DNA from: CAYXVB01 sp964467785
GTDB taxonomy: Bacteria; Bdellovibrionota; UBA1018
DNA: 15,463 bases
Assembly: GCA_964467785.1 (NCBI GenBank)
Contig: CAYXVB010000080.1
Coordinates: 1-15,463 of the forward strand
Reading direction: 5' to 3'
Shown here: piece by piece, positions 14,825 to 15,463 of the stretch
Numbering within the stretch: the stretch's first letter is position 1
How the letters are laid out: each line of letters opens with the position of its first letter
Notes under the pieces: model-generated
Databases searched by the model: none
Told to the model about the DNA's origin: nothing
Seen by the model: only the letters and a program-made list of their open reading frames with translations
Translations under genes and position numbers: made by a program

Positions 14825-15463
14825 TTACTTCACCTGCACCGAGAGGATTTCATCGATCAACTGGTCCCAGACCGCGGTCGGATAGAGACCTTCGATCTTA
14901 CGGCCATTGATGAAGAAGGTCGGCGTCGACTGAATGTTGAGCTGCTTGGCTTCCTCGATGTCGCGGGAGATCGACAACGCGGTATCGTTGGCGGCCATGC
15001 ATGCCGTCAGCGCGGCTCCGTCGACGCCATGAGCTGCCTTGGCGACTTCGGTGGGGCGCGACTTGACCAGCTCCGCTTGGCGATCGAAAAGCTCTTCGTA
15101 AACGCTTTCGAACTTGCCTTGTTTTTGGCCGCAGACGGCCGCACGAGCGGCCTCGCACGCAACCGCGTGGCCGGCGCCCTTGATCAGCGGGTTGCAGCTC
15201 GGATCGAGGGGGAAGTTGCGGAACACCACTCGTACCTTGCCCGGGTTGCGCTTGACGACGGCGTTCATCGTGTAGGCGCCCAGTCGGCAGTAAGGGCACT
15301 GAAAGTCGCTGAACTCCACGATCGTGATCGGTGCATCCTTGGGCCCGATCGAAGGGAGTTCGGGACCGGCATTGACAGGTACCGGCGCAGTGTTGAGCGT
15401 CTGAGTGACCATCGCGCGGCGGGTTGACGCATCCACGCCCTGAGCCTCGAGACCCTTGAGGAG
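14825..15463 (-). CDS. DsbA-family thioredoxin-fold protein, N-terminus beyond window
   Basis: The frame is open to the right edge (LLKGLEAQG precedes the in-frame GTG at 15436), so that GTG is probably internal and the protein is longer than the 203 residues after it. The visible part has a linker (NTAPVPVNAGPELPSIGPKD) followed by a complete DsbA-like domain. It holds ITIVEFSDFQCPYCRLG with the redox motif CPYC, VVFRNFPLD, a helical insertion with extra cysteines (SCNP, AVACEAARAAVCG), and the cis-proline segment STPTFFINGRKIEG. The closest general type is the BdbD/Com1-like disulfide oxidoreductase group found with exported proteins. Its location is probably periplasmic, but the signal peptide lies outside the window. 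It is the first visible gene of a minus-strand operon with tatD 20 bases downstream. Confidence 0.9.
   Translation of the reverse strand, partial: LLKGLEAQGVDASTRRAMVTQTLNTAPVPVNAGPELPSIGPKDAPITIVEFSDFQCPYCRLGAYTMNAVVKRNPGKVRVVFRNFPLDPSCNPLIKGAGHAVACEAARAAVCGQKQGKFESVYEELFDRQAELVKSRPTEVAKAAHGVDGAALTACMAANDTALSISRDIEEAKQLNIQSTPTFFINGRKIEGLYPTAVWDQLIDEILSVQVK

Overview
The window looks like a piece of a GC-rich Gram-negative chromosome. An outer membrane is implied by a lipobox protein that ends in a predicted outer-membrane barrel, a YgfZ-type Fe-S protein and an exported DsbA-like thiol protein. FabI, a stand-alone aspartokinase and a YhaM-like OB+HD nuclease together would fit a Bdellovibrionota or other former deltaproteobacterial lineage. 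That placement is an inference from gene content, not a demonstrated one. I saw no tRNA, rRNA, IS element, integrase, attachment site or CRISPR array.

Layout. (a) 1-3397, plus strand: two genes I cannot assign. The first is a very large coiled-coil, cysteine-containing protein whose start lies left of the window. The second is a small protein with a signal peptide and a C-terminal membrane hairpin. Both appear less GC-rich than the rest. A long perfect-stem hairpin at 3452-3488 separates them from the next block. (b) 3604-5303, minus: fabI (enoyl-ACP reductase) followed 18-24 bases later by an adenosine-deaminase-like gene. The latter has lost its NTDDP metal-binding segment in a small frameshifting deletion, so it is called a pseudogene. 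(c) 5438-7360, plus: lysC (aspartate kinase) and ogt/MGMT (O6-alkylguanine repair). (d) 7390-11449, minus: ygfZ, overlapped by a 1030-residue protein that combines a lipobox, an HEYTH metallopeptidase domain, a TolB-like propeller and an outer-membrane barrel. (e) 11561-12568, plus: a YhaM-type OB+HD 3'-5' exoribonuclease. Its 3' end overlaps the convergent gene that follows. (f) 12526-15463, minus: a likely operon reading DsbA-like protein (cut by the right edge), TatD-family nuclease, then an exported S33-type alpha/beta hydrolase.

Most genes are ordinary housekeeping functions: fatty acid synthesis, aspartate-family amino acids, alkylation repair, Fe-S maintenance, RNA/DNA turnover and periplasmic thiol chemistry. 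The less ordinary signals are as follows. A 12-base element, TTTGACGCGGCG, occurs in both divergent promoter regions at nearly the same distance (64-65 bases) from the start codons of fabI and the yhaM-like gene. A leader TGATAAGGC...TGTGT..ATG is shared by fabI and ygfZ. A 16-base perfect palindrome lies directly in front of lysC. The remaining points of interest are the disabled adenosine deaminase, the unusual peptidase-propeller-barrel protein and the unassigned gene pair at the left edge.
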